NCBI GenBank assembly: GCA_900239685.1
Contig: OENT01000610.1
Location: 28,882 to 92,881, forward strand
Direction of reading: 5' to 3'
DNA length: 64,000 nt
Source: Rotaria macrura
Taxonomy: Eukaryota > Rotifera > Eurotatoria > Philodinida > Philodinidae
Positions 50,393-63,223 of this stretch are shown here, piece by piece (within the stretch, counting starts at the first letter, position 1; each line of letters starts with the position of its first letter). Both the position numbers and the translations under genes were made by a program. The notes under the pieces were generated by a model. That model was not told the origin of the DNA and did no database searches. It was given only the letters and a program-made list of their open reading frames with translations.

Positions 50393-53300
50393 TGTTCAAA
50401 GATTGAATCTAAATAGAAATAAATGGAATATTTTCAAGGTCTGTTACAAGGGGTTTCTTTTGTATTTCCATAAATCAATCAATCAATCCATTAATCAATC
50501 AAGGCGAATGTATTACGTACGAAGTATATATTTGCTTAGGTTTCTTTTCTTTCTCACGTTTAGAAATTTATTACTATGGAAAAGTTCGTAAATTACTTTT
50601 AGCCACAGGTAGTAAAGACAAAAGAAGAACAGAACGAAGTTACGTAAAATTTTTACCCATCGAAAAACTAAAGAAACATGTTCTTTAATACAATATGATA
50701 ATACATACCAATTGTTATTATACTTGTCGTGATTGCTTTATCTACTGTCTGTCTGTCTGTCTATTTGTCGATTGTGGTTCTAACTCCACAGATCTACATT
50801 AGATCTTTAACGTATTGAAATGTTTATTGGTGATATCGATAACAATAAGTTCGAATCGCACTAAGCTTTAACTCAGTCTTGCTTTTGTTCTTCTGCCGAC
50901 TTCCGCGTAAGTAGTTGAACGGCCAAATGATGTCGATGACGATAGAGAGAAAGAACGACTATGTTCGTATCTTTTTTTTTCTCTGTCTCTCTATCGTGCG
51001 CTCCCTTTCTTGCTCTCGTTTTTTTTTCGTCTCTTTCTCTCTCTCTCTCTTTTTATGCAATGTACGAGTGAGTGTGCGTGTCCTCGGTCAAGTGCCTGTA
51101 GAGAGGAATACTATCCCAACTAGAAGAATGAGAGAGTGGAAGAGGTAGAGAGAGAGAGAGAGAGAGAGAGTGAAAAAGAATATTTTACCAGTCAATCTAC
51201 TAGAAGCAAGAAGAAAATGGACACCTGCTTACACTTATGAAATTAAATTGAATTACCATGCGAAAACGGATTTTTCTTCTCACTTTCTCTTTCTCTCTCT
51301 CTCTCTTTCGCTTCTATGTATGATGTCATTCCAGTTCAATAGTTCTGGAAAATCTCTATGCTTCCTCGAAATTTATATATATATATACTATATATTTATA
51401 CACACATATTAATTGCTTGGGTGCAGAATAGGAAAAATTCAAGGCTCGTGGAATATATATATATATAGTTCAACCGACAAAAAAAAGAAATGAAGATAGA
51501 GAAGAAAAAAAAACATTAGTATAACATCGGACATCTCGCTTTTTTTAATTTCCTCGTTTTATTCTTCTCATCTTAGAGAATGCATGCATGTGTCTATCTG
51601 TTTATTCGTTATTCTAACAAAGAGGATTCCATAGAGGGATCGCGTCATGCATGTTCAATATATATATATATATATATTGAGAGAGAGAGACAGGGATAGA
51701 CAGAAAGAAAGAGAAGCATTGATCTAAAAGAAAGGAAAGAATACAAATGAGTCTTCGCATGAATGGCATGTGTCTTCTATGTATATAAGCAAGACAGATG
51801 GCTTTGAAAATTAGTCAATTGCAAATCCCTTTGGTCATCATTAGAATAACTCTTATGGTTGTATTTAATAAAAAGAAATAAAAGAAAGACACCTGCTTGC
51901 AAATAAATGTCAATATATTTCTAATCATATTTAGTAATATTTTGATATTATTACTATTTCATAACTTCCTTCATTAACTATCGATAGTCATTATTTATCA
52001 TTTGATCAACTATGTATATATATATATAAAGTGATGATTGTTGGTATCGAATGTGGGAACTAGATTGGTTTCCATAACGTGCTAAATTGCAACAAAACAT
52101 TAACAACCGAAACGATGATAACCCTGAACAGGATTCATAATTATTTTCTACGGCACTCATGGCCATTTACATAGTGAAAAAGAAAAGCAAGTAGTACAAG
52201 GGAAAAAAGATTAATCGACGATACACGCACACTCATATACATATATACAACAGGCGCAAGATAACAATTTGTCAGTCCTTTAAGGCACAGCATTCGTTAA
52301 TCATCAGATGTTGTCATTGTCTGTTCAATATTTTGATACGAGTTTGCATTTTTTTTTCTTCTTCTTGTATGCACATTCTTTTGTGTCTACGAATCTCCTC
52401 CCCTTTCCTTTTTTGATTATTACATGATACAAATGATAATAGATGCCAAATGTAACGTGTCTAACATTTGAGGGAGGAGTATCAGACAAAATACGATTGA
52501 ATTTCTTTCTTTTTATATTTTTCTATAGTTATTTCAGACACTATGTATTAATTCTTATGTATGGATGTGAGTTATGATGTAACAATAGTTGGATTCATTT
52601 GTGTAGAAGAAATAACGGTGAAAGCGCAAAATCCGTCGGTCTTTTTCTTTCCAATGAATAATTCAATTCAACGATGCGCAAACGTACTATGTCTCTTTTT
52701 TTTACGATCTACATTTACAATGTAAATAATGAAAACATAGAAGCGAAATACTTATAGTAGAACAATGATATCAAAACTGTGTTGTTCTTGTTCTTGTTCA
52801 TCTAGATTTACAGAATATTATGATCACAAAACTTAATGGTTTACTATCGTAATGATTTTCGAAAAAAATCAATCACTATTATTCATTCACATGAAATGTT
52901 TGTAAATATTTCGAGAACGATAAATCACAACTCAATATAAATATATTTATATAGATAGAGATAAATATATAAATGATAGATGAATGATGTTCTTGAATAA
53001 ATAGAACACAACATTAATTCTCAAGTCAAAAGTAAATTTCAATAATCTCGTCTGATGAAAAGGTCATACGGATGTTTCATTCAAAATGACTGCCTGTCAC
53101 AAATCATTATGAATAATGATTACATAATAAAAGGAATATAAAGAATGTGCTTGCTTACTGTCTAATAAGAAATCTTCATTCGTTTTTTTTTCTTTAGTTT
53201 CTTTACTGTAGAATGTTCCATCCCTGAGCGGCAATGATGCCGATGATGATTATTCATTTTTTTTTGATTTAGAATACTGAATGGTCTCTTTCTCTGTTGA

Positions 53301-56094
53301 ACATCATGCATGACATGTCACTGGCCGTCGTCTATCTTTTTCTTTCTCTTCGTCTTGTCATAGTAAACCATGGATGCATAAGTTTGTACTCAAGAGAAAA
53401 CTTTTTTCTCACGAGAATTAGATGTGTACGAAACAGACCGTCTCTGTACTTAATCAATCGCAGAAGCCAAAGTAACACTATTGAAGTGCGTAGAAAATCG
53501 AATCACTAACTCAACTTTCAAGTAGACATCAATCGATACACTGTCGTATAGCAACGACATGTCCTTTTTTTTGTAAGAAACGACATTGCTAGCTGTTAAG
53601 TGGTATGGCACTATTCATGTACTTGCTTTCATCTACGTTCTTGTTAAGAACCCTTTAGGGGCCAAAAGTCGTTGACTAATCATATTGCATACTGATCTAC
53701 TTCACACATTGCCTGCCCTGAAACCAATCTCGTCCATGAGTTTCTATGCATGTGTACGCCTCATGAACATTATGTTAAATTTAATTGACGTTAAATATGA
53801 CGGAACTCGTACGTTCTATTCATATTAAAACTAGACGTCACGATATTGATATAACATATTTCAAGTTTTTTATATGCTTCTACATGTACATTAAATATCA
53901 GAGTGTCTCATTCACTCTAACGAAAAGAATTCGATTAAAGGATAAGAGAGAAAACCTAAAAGACGATTCAAGGATAAAGCATCTTCTTAACATTAAGACA
54001 AGAGCACATCAAAAGCTATACTATATAAGTAATAAGCAATTGTGTTTAGTAAGAAAAGAAAGTGATGGTAAACAAAAAAAAATTCTTCATGCTCTCGGCA
54101 TTCAAGGATCTTCATCAAATACATACATACATAACAACGGATAATTATATTTAGTTTCTTTTTTCTTCTCATCTGCTTACGAAAGAAAGAAGAATAGAAA
54201 GCAATCATCTTAGAATTCATTTTTTTTTCGCACATATATTCAATTAATCTAAACAAAATCAAGTACGAGCTTCATATAAATTTCAAATAATCGAAACGAA
54301 GTTGAATTACCATAAATAAATACACAAAAAAAAAGCTCTCGCAGTAATTAAGTTTAACTATAGATGCATGAAGATGTGCATATACTTTTTGTAATATATA
54401 CGATTGTTTTTAGAGAAGCAAAAGAACATCTAAAAATAGACTATGCATATTTATCGATGAGCAGATCTTTTTTATATGTATGTATAGTATATGATCATTA
54501 ATGTTTGTCATAAAAGTTAATTTATTATGCATGTCCAACGAAATAAACTAATAATAATATATGAATAACTTTAAGAATGAGAAAATGAATATCTAAACTG
54601 TATTGAAGAAGATCAAAAGATAAGAATGATTGTAGAATTTCATTTACATTTTAGAACAATTTTACATAAATCACATTAATGAAACAAACAATCATGTGTC
54701 CTAGTATTCAAAGAAAATATAGTCAATATTACTCTTTCAAATTCTTACACATATACCCAAAACGATAGTAGTAATAGAACAATTTTCTAGTTCGCTTATT
54801 TTATACTCAATGTATGTCACATTTCTTTTGTCGCATTGATAATCAAAATATCATTTACAATCTATCTAAGACACGTCTGCAAGCATAGTACGACGAACTT
54901 AGAGAACAATGTAGTTCATTAAAATATGAATCGGAACTAATTGAAACTATTTTGTCTCATGCTAAAATCATTTTATTTTGAGTTACTTGTTTGCGTGAAC
55001 ATTTTATATCTTCGTGATACATGATGATTTTGATCGATTAAAAAGACAAAATTCTGCTAGACATTAACGATGAATTGTTTCACTTAGCATGTAGTATTAA
55101 TACAAAAGAAAATTCTGTAGTGATTCTCGCTTTTTTCTTCATCGTTTAATCTTCTCACATTTCTTAATCAATAACATATTGACAATAAATTACCATGCAA
55201 ATATGCCGCGAGGTACTGGTTTCTGTCGGGGTGATAAGCAACAAGATTACAAATAGAACGTTATTTATATAACATAAATCAAATAGGTCGAACAATTTCT
55301 AGTCATTCTATATACACACACACATATGGTCTATAGAGTTTATCAAATGATTATAATTGTATGCTTGTTTAAAGTAATCAATACATGACGGAAAGATGAG
55401 ACAAAAAACAAGAAGTTTTTTTCTTTTTTTATTAAACGTACTCGATAATTTTGTTTGCATTGATAGTTAGATGATTGTCTAATTATGTGAATAAGTTTCA
55501 TAATTATTCTAGAATTATTTTTGATCTAAAACAAAAAGTACGTTGATCCTATAATCAGATAGTAAATCAAAATGAATTATGACGATTGATTCCAACAAAG
55601 AGAAAATGTTAACATCTTGATAATTATCATCTCTATACGAGAAATAGGAACAGATTATCGAACATAGGTGACATAGAATGAAGTTCGAATTGTATCAACA
55701 TAATTCTGTTATGATACGTAATCGATTTAGATAATGATCAAGACAAGATTGGTACTCTTTGAATATTATCAAAACAAATATTCGTCATTAAATCGAACGA
55801 TTTTGTCGGATTTTCTAGTGTATTAAAAATGATTCATAACGTAAGAATAGTTAATAGATTTGTTTTCCTTGTATTTAATTCTTAAATAAATATTCCTTTT
55901 TTTTTCATAGTACCATAAACCAAAATTCGATGAAGAAAATAATGTAATTCATCTAATTGTTTAAAAAAATCAAGCGAGAGACAATAATTATTGAAAATAA
56001 ACAATTTTCTTTCACTAACTTGCTCGGTAAACGACAAAGAAAAAACACAAAACAAAGAAAAAAAAACAAAGAAAAACAAAGCCTAAATCTATGT
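50393..56094. other. 5.7-kb microsatellite-rich intergenic desert
   Basis: No exon chain or conserved protein on either strand. Long frames (50915-51412, 53785-54144) are low-complexity translations. The first 1.5 kb holds dense simple repeats (listed separately); the rest is AT-rich and featureless to my eye. The promoter of the Ig gene must lie at the left edge. Confidence 0.6.
50740..51700. repeat. Cluster of simple-sequence repeats
   Basis: (GTCT)n near 50745-50762, (CT)n at 51035-51050, (AG)n at 51145-51170, (CT)n at about 51290-51306, and (AT)n at about 51378-51388, 51455-51468 and 51657-51678; the last runs straight into a GA tract. Purine strands alternate, so pairs such as 51035-51050 (CT) and 51145-51170 (AG) are complementary and could fold back. 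Confidence 0.85.
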
Positions 56095-59000
56095 CTATTC
56101 TTCATACAACGGTTTTTGTTGTCCACTAGCACTTTCATTGTGCGTCTCAAATTGAATGCGTATGTTTGATGGTAAGTTCATCATAGATTTCCATCGACGA
56201 CCTATTTCACGTATAATCTTATCATTTTGAGCTTCAGATAGCCATAGACCTATTTTATGACCGCGTACACGTATTGATACTACGCAACCAGTTATGAAAC
56301 GACTGAGTGGTTGAGCATCTCTGAAATTGAATACAAATTATTGATTAGAAATATGTATATAGAGCTTTCGTTTTTGTCTCTACGTACGAATCATGAGAAA
56401 AGCAATCACCAATCATGCCAAGCAATGTTTCTTGCCATAAATCATCGAGTTTCAATTCTTGATTTCCAAATGTTAATAACCAACGGCCACCATTTGCATT
56501 AGCTGGATCCTCTGGAAAGAAAAATATTCGATTCGAAAGAAATGACACGAAGTAAAAGAAAAAGCATTTGACGTACCCCACATTGGACGAACTAAAGTAA
56601 AGAAAAACAAACATTAAATGTACATTATAAAGTTTCGTCTACGATTATAATAACGCATTAAAGTCTACTAACATTTAATTTTAAACGATTATTTTCAAAA
56701 TTCATCTTTTAAAACATAATGCTTCTGAGTAAGACATTGAATTGCAAATGAATCTTGCTTCACTTTCGTAGAGCATACTCAGACGTAGAGAGACAAAATT
56801 ACGTATCAATGCTAGTGTTTGTTTATTTAATAATGTTTTTTAGTGGCCTTCACTGATAATCTGTTGGTTCTTCTGCCCTTTATCCAAAATGGGAACTAAT
56901 GAAGATGGGAAAAGTGGATTCTATGTATGCTGCATATGATGGATAGGTTGCAGATATTCAAGATAAAATATCATTCGATGGAGAAGATACCAGATGTAAT
57001 TCGGTAATGAGTACCTAACTGTCGATCTTGAACTCTAATTGATTATGAAGAGCTGGAAATGTCTGAAATCATATACTTTGGCGTTGAAATGTTGAGTGAA
57101 ACTAATTATATAATGAAAATATTAAAAAGGTTTTATTCTATTTAGTCAAAATAGTTATGGTGAGAACTAACTGACTGAGGTAAGATTACTTGCAAGCAAA
57201 TACAGGAAGTTTATTGTAAAGTAAAATGTGAAATAGAACATATTTCGAATACTTTTCAAAGATGTCATTAGCAGAAGTATTTCTATTCAATTTCATGTTA
57301 GTACATGTGTGACGTAACAATTAACATAACTAAAGACTTTTCAAATGAGATTTTATATTTTATGCTACGTATTTATCGACACAAAAAGACTATAGTTAAC
57401 TTTTTGATTGTTCAATTGTCAACAGAACAAACATTCTGTAGTATTATCTAAATAATCCTACGTTTTTCGTTCATTGGAAATTCGTAAAACATACTATTTA
57501 TCATCTATTACACAACCAGATTCATCCTTAGGATAGCTTCTGAATCTTCACTGCAGACGTATTTGTTTAATTACTACTTTTACATTTATCATGTTTTTCA
57601 CCAAGATCAACGAAGTCACCAACTCGAAATTCGTATATATCTTTATTACTCAAAGTAATAAGTCACTGCTCATGAATAATAAAATCGAGTTAACATATGC
57701 TTGCACTTCTTTCAATCGAAATCAAAAACTAGCCTTGAAAATTAACATTACTAACGTAGGTTTTCAATGAAATTATCTTCATTATTATGACATTATAAGA
57801 TTTCCTTTCGTCTCAAATCTGTTTAAACTTACATTACAAAGACTTCCATACACGAATATAAACTTTATTTTTATTTTTCTGTTTATATTATGAACGTAAG
57901 TAGTAACATGATACAACCTTGCATGTATATCTCTTATCTTGAACTGATAGATAAAAGTACATCGAACATTTTTGATCAGGATAAAAATGATCTAGTTCAA
58001 GGAATATTTTCATGCATACTAAATTCTACTCGATAGAATAATCTGATTGCATTGAATTCGAAACGTATGAGTTGACTGAATAGAGTCAATTGTTCGAAGA
58101 AATCAAACTAAAACATCAGACACAACATTCAACAATTTTGGATTTCGATAGAATTTGGTTTTCTCTAATGATTGTAAATAAATTGATTTCAGTAAATATT
58201 TTCGAAATAAGTTTCTATGAGATTTACTATAAACATAAAATCACTAGAAATCGATCGATAGTGTAGGCATAGCAGCATTTGAAAAAGTACACGTGCACTT
58301 TCTATTAGATCTCACACAATTCTTAAGCTCTCCCCTAATGCAAAGTCGAATTTTTCGAAAAACAAAAATCATAATATCGTCATACAGAATTTCAATACTA
58401 ACATTGGTTATAATTTGAATCCAATGCTAACGTAAAATCAATTGTAGAAACGAAGTAATGTAGATTTTTCTCAAGACTGTAAATGACCTGAAAACCGTTG
58501 GAACTCCGGACTATAGAGCTAAAATTTTTACTAGAAGTGTTTCTTACCAGCATCATTCATCCCTGAAAATTTCAGCCCAGAAGGATGAGCTTTGTAGGAA
58601 ATATTTTGTGACGAAGCCTTACAATCTGAGGTAACTAGAAAATCTATTGATATTTTATGAATAATATTCGAGTTCGTGAATACAGAATTAATTTCAAGAA
58701 CAACATAATGAAAATACATCATGTCCTGTCGATTGTAAGATGACTAATTCAAAAAATAGTAACGTTTAACTCGAAGAGCTTGACGAATAATACTACGAAC
58801 TTTTTTCATGTCGAACATCATAACAGTGAAAGTTAGATATGAATTGTGATATTGTAAATTCGAATGTACCAATACTCAGTGCAGATACTTGAAAGTATAC
58901 TTTTAAAGTACACATAAATATAACAAGTATGTTATACTCTTAATTTTCAAGCAAGAAAAAAATGTTCGAAAGTATCAAGTATTCAATGAAATATTTGCCC

Positions 59001-59433
59001 GTTAATACGACTCATATGATCGATATATCGACGAATGACATCTGACTTCTAATTCGCATATATCTTAATTTAGTAAACAAAATTCAGAATACTTAATTTC
59101 CATAATATGTATTATCGGAAATTTTGCTAAATGGTTAATTAACATGTTTCACTTACTTCCTGTTCGAAAAAAATAATAATCTGAATTAATTTTAGCTGTT
59201 GCAAGACGTGATGGCAATGCTAAATGATTGAATGTTGCCCAAAAATCTTCGACAAATCCAACATCAATTAATTTAATCAGAGATTTTTCCCAAACAATAC
59301 GTTTATCAGGTTTAAGATACCAAAATGTCCATGAAAATTCTAATGGACTTTTTGGACTAACAGCCTCAGTTGATAATTCTCGTTCATTATTTAATTTTTC
59401 ATCTTGATTCGATGAAATTTTTTCTGTATCCAT
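56095..59433 (-). CDS. EIF4E: Translation initiation factor eIF4E (cap-binding protein)
   Basis: eIF4E binds the m7G cap and recruits eIF4G to mRNA. Four coding exons: 59433-59157, 56591-56577, 56511-56388 and 56320-56095. They sum to 642 nt, 213 aa (human 217), with matching phases. Cap-pocket residues are present: the Trp in KRIVWEKSL (human W56) and the Trp-Glu in RPMWEDPANANGGRW (human W102/E103). The dorsal eIF4G/4E-BP site VEDFWATFNH keeps human W73. Basic residues of the phosphate site (RVRGHKIGLW) are also present. Having Trp at both cap positions makes it a class I eIF4E. Exon 2 is only 15 nt and encodes most of IRPMW, part of the cap pocket. Intron 1 is 2.56 kb. A ~45-nt 5'-UTR intron (about 59500-59461) precedes the ATG. 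Confidence 0.95.
56592..59156 (-). other. 2.56-kb first coding intron of eIF4E
   Basis: Donor AA|GTAAGT at 59156 and acceptor TTTAG at 56592, in phase 1. It is far longer than the other introns in the gene. The interior is AT-rich; I found no exon of another gene, inverted repeat or RNA structure in it. Confidence 0.8.
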
Positions 59434-59675
59434 TATTCGTCTCTTCTTCAAAATACTAAATAAAAACAACAACGAGTGAAAAAAAACATCTGGCTTACGA
59501 TGCTGTGATTCATTCAGGTGTGTCGATTTTTAATATCGCTGAATAGATAAATGATAACAACAAACAAAAACAATCGATAAAAATATTTCGAAAAATAAAA
59601 TTCTCGAACAAATTATTTTCCCTGTGTTAAAAATATTTTCGGTTTCAAAATGAGGCCGTTACTAGGCAATAAACG
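59434..59675. promoter_or_regulatory. Divergent promoter region between eIF4E and CCDC157
   Basis: The two start codons point away from each other and lie 242 bp apart. The eIF4E 5'-UTR exon and intron take up the first ~80 bp, leaving at most ~160 bp for both promoters. No obvious TATA box. AT-rich. Confidence 0.6.
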
Positions 59676-61845
59676 ATGAGTACACTATGGACGTTTAACA
59701 TTGGATTAATTTATAATCATAGAATGGCTCATCTTCTTGGTAGTAAAACTTGTATTGATAGTTTACGTATTGATATTGATGATTTACAAAATGTTGTCTA
59801 CGATATTATTAGTAAATGTGGTTCACTTAAGTAACAGACAAACATAAATTTTTTGCTTCATCAATATTGCATTTAAATGTTTTATATAGATGTCATTCAT
59901 GGAAATTTCCCGATAAACTTGCAACTGATGTTGATGTAAAAGAATTACTTGAACGTTATCAATATGGAAAATATGACCTTGACAATCAAGTTTCTCATAT
60001 TGTTTTATTTGAAATTATTATTGATAGGTAAGATTATTGCCATTGAATACACAGTAATCAAGTTCTTCAGAATTTAGAAAATCGTTTTCTCAAGGCAAGT
60101 AAAACATAAACATATGTCTAGAATTAATTATCTTTTTTTCCTTTTTGAAATTATTGATGCTTATCTTTTCTTATGAAACTGCTTTTAGTTATGAAAATAT
60201 TCTTTTCAATTGTTTGTCTTTTTTTCATCAAATAACTTAAGATGTCTCTAGTTGTTGAATGTAACTAGACAGCTAGGATATTTAGATACCAATTCTGTTC
60301 AATCGAGCCGATATTCAATTCATGTTGTTATCATTAAAAAATATGAAATGTTTCTATTTTATGAGATATTCCAATTTTACTCTATTTAAATCATTTCTTT
60401 AATGAAAAATGACATCCGTTTTACATAAAACTCCTTACAAACAAAACTATCTACACTTGAAATTCGATCTTCTATGTAGACAAAATCTAGACTATTGTAA
60501 ACTTTTCTAAAGTTAACTTTGTGTAATTGCCATTGGATTATTCCTACGATGACATATAGATAACTATCGAACACCGTTAAATATGCTAGAAGTCTCAGTG
60601 AAGCAATGAGAAGTTCATATCACATGTTGAAAGTCTTCTTCTAATCACATGAGATGGTGAATGTCACAAGAGAATTCTTATCTTCTCTAACGATTGATCT
60701 AGAAATTCGACACACACGTAACCTTCTCATATCTAACTAAGTTAAAATCACTCGGAATAAAAAACAATAACTATGTGAGTACAATAAAAATTCATATAGC
60801 AATTGCTTGCACCTTCAAGACAAGCCTATTATTGTCAAGAATGAGAACGAGTTTTAGATTGTATTTCATAAAAAACATTTTTGTATAGAATTTGTACTGT
60901 TGAATGGATTAATAGTTCATGAACTCATCTAAAATTATTCTTTCTTATTACTGCTCTTTATAAGATTATTACTTGTTGTTCATGGTTCATGGCATTTCTT
61001 ACATGAAATACAAAATAAATTGTTACCAACTATAATCGATCCATCATCAACTGTTAGTCAACAGACAAGTCTTAGTATTGGTTTAGTAACTAAAAAGTAC
61101 TGGAATAAATTATTACATTTATTTACTCTATTACAACAGCATCAGGTTCGATCCGACAATGTCGAAAGAGTTGAATAGAATTTAACAATACTATATCTAT
61201 CATACATTTTCTATTACTAGACGAATCGTAAACGAACTCAACATACAACACTTACCATACAATCACAATCAAAATTAACGAATGAACAATATTGTCAAAC
61301 ATTTGAAACATCATTTGCTCCATGTTCATCATGTATACAATATAAACAATATCTTTATAATTATAGTGAAAGTATTATAAATTTATGTCATCTATACAAT
61401 TTACCATCATCACTCGCACATCATCGATGTTCGACATCAACAAATCTTGAATCAATATCATCATTATTGGATATAAATCATTGGTTTGATTCTCAAACAA
61501 AAGATGTCGAACGTTTATCCAAACATCTCGAATATTTGAATAGTACATTGAATAGAACAAAAACTGATTTAGATTCAAGTGAAATTCATTGTAAACAACT
61601 CAACGAAACGAATCAACTTTTACAACAAATAATTCATAATGAAAAAGAGTCGAAGAAAAAATTAGAAGTAGTACATGCAAATAAATTAACTGAAATTAAG
61701 AAAGAACATGGTGAAATTGAATGTAATTTAAATGAACAAATTAAATTGTTAACAACAGAAAAAAACAATATTGAACTACAACTAAAACAAACAACAGAAG
61801 AATGTACTGCTCGAAGTGAACAAATAGAAAAATTCGGTAAATTTT
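59676..61845 (+). CDS. CCDC157: CCDC157-like coiled-coil protein, 5' half only
   Basis: Four exons: 59676-59831 (approximately), 59891-60028, about 60964-61146 and about 61221-61839. The N-terminal block MAHLLGSKTCIDSLRIDIDD matches the start I know of vertebrate CCDC157, as do SWKFPDKLATDVDVKELLERY, SHIVLFEIIIDRLLLLV, SIGLVTKKYWNKLLHLFTLLQQHQ, and CSSC..NLCHLYNLPSSLAHH. Then comes a long coiled coil (DVERLSKHLEYLNSTLNRTK onward). Two in-frame ATGs: 59676, and 59724 which matches the vertebrate start and is preferred. The last exon ends at a good donor (TTCG|GTAAAT), but no downstream exon is recognisable; most of the C-terminal coiled coil (human ~750 aa) is missing. An N gap at 62415 with a duplicated flank lies just beyond, so truncation may be an assembly effect. 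Vertebrate CCDC157 is linked to sperm and cilium biology. Confidence 0.85.
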
Positions 61846-62581
61846 ATTATTTTCTCTTTACATAGATCTGTTAATTCAAATTCTACAAATTGAGAGTAAA
61901 CAGAATAATTGTTAATAAATGAAAATGCTCGAAGACAATAGTTCATCCTGAATAGTGATAGAATTATTGTCTTCTTGTTTTATCATGTAGTTTTTTAGAA
62001 ATCACTTTCGAATTCATGAAATAATTCTTTGTTACTAATTCTTAAAAATACATATTCAACACTGTCGAGTCATAATCGTTGACTGTAAAAAACATATCCA
62101 ACCGAATTTTATCTTGAGTGTGTTCCAAGAAAAATACATTGATTTCGCTCAACTAAAATATATCATGAACTGTTTTTCTCGTAAGCTATCTACAATAGTT
62201 ACGAGAGAAAATTAAAATCGAGACTTCTGCAATCAAATCATACTATTGTATATAGAATAAAACTTTATAACCGACTTGGTTTCGAGTTTTGAAACAAAAG
62301 TGTTTGAAGCGATTGCGTGCACAACTATAATTATCTTTGCTCCTTCAGTAGTACTTTTCAAATGAATTCATACACTCTCGAATAACCTTCAAAACACATT
62401 ACTCAAATAAAAACNTAGAAAAATTCGGTAAATTTTATTATTTTCTCTTTACATAGATCTGTTAATTCAAATTCTACAAATTGAGAGTAAACAGAATAAT
62501 TGTTAATAAATGAAAATGCTCGAAGACAATAGTTCATCCTGAATAGTGATAGAATTATTGTCTTCTTGTTTTATCATGTAG
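61825..62581. repeat. Exact 166-bp direct repeat around an N gap
   Basis: 61825-61990 and 62416-62581 are identical by eye over 166 bp, from TAGAAAAATTCGG to TATCATGTAG. The second copy begins right after the single N at 62415. The first copy starts within the last CCDC157 exon and covers its splice donor. Identity plus the N point to an unmerged contig overlap or two haplotypes joined head to tail, and not to a real tandem duplication. Confidence 0.85.
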
Positions 62582-63223
62582 TAAGATGTTTGAAAATTAC
62601 ATGATCAAATTTTAGAACTTACTTTAAATACGCAATCATTCGCAACTACTTGCCCAGAATTTCTTGTAGTTCATGATAGATATGATTATAGTTATAAGGT
62701 AACGTGTGAGTAAGATTGAAATTTTAGTTTTAAAGTTGATGAAAATAAATCAATAAAATGGAGAAATCGAAAGAAAAATAAAAGAAACAGACTAACAATA
62801 ACAATATGTATATATATTTAAACTGATCAAGTGGTCGTAGGATGAGAGTACATCTTTCAAGACTTTCCTTTTCGAAATGTGATGTAGTAAATTTCGAGTT
62901 TTCCTATTCGAATTCGCATTTTTCCCGAGATTTGGACAGCAATTCTTGTCGATTGGAGAAAGTGTTATTGACTAATTCGGGTAAGCTCTTATAATATTAG
63001 AAAGATTTATCATTACTACTCTCTACAATAAAAATCGATTTGTTCAGTTCTGATTAGATAATCTGATCAGAATAGACTGAAAGAGAAAAACTCACGCTAT
63101 CTAATGAAATATACAGTAAAGTACTGTGTTATGACAACATTTCATACTTGATTCACGAGTTACAGTATTCTAATTCGAAGTGACTAGGTTCTAGTGCAGT
63201 TTTTTTGTTTGTTCAATAACTAG
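62582..63223. other. Spacer, no gene recognised
   Basis: AT-rich, with no CCDC157 exon, no repeat and no RNA seen. It separates the duplicated flank from the retrotransposon 3' end. Confidence 0.55.

Noticed and set aside
53785-54144. 119-codon frame in the desert as a gene
   Set aside because: Lys/Ile-rich low-complexity translation, with no motif or splice signals.
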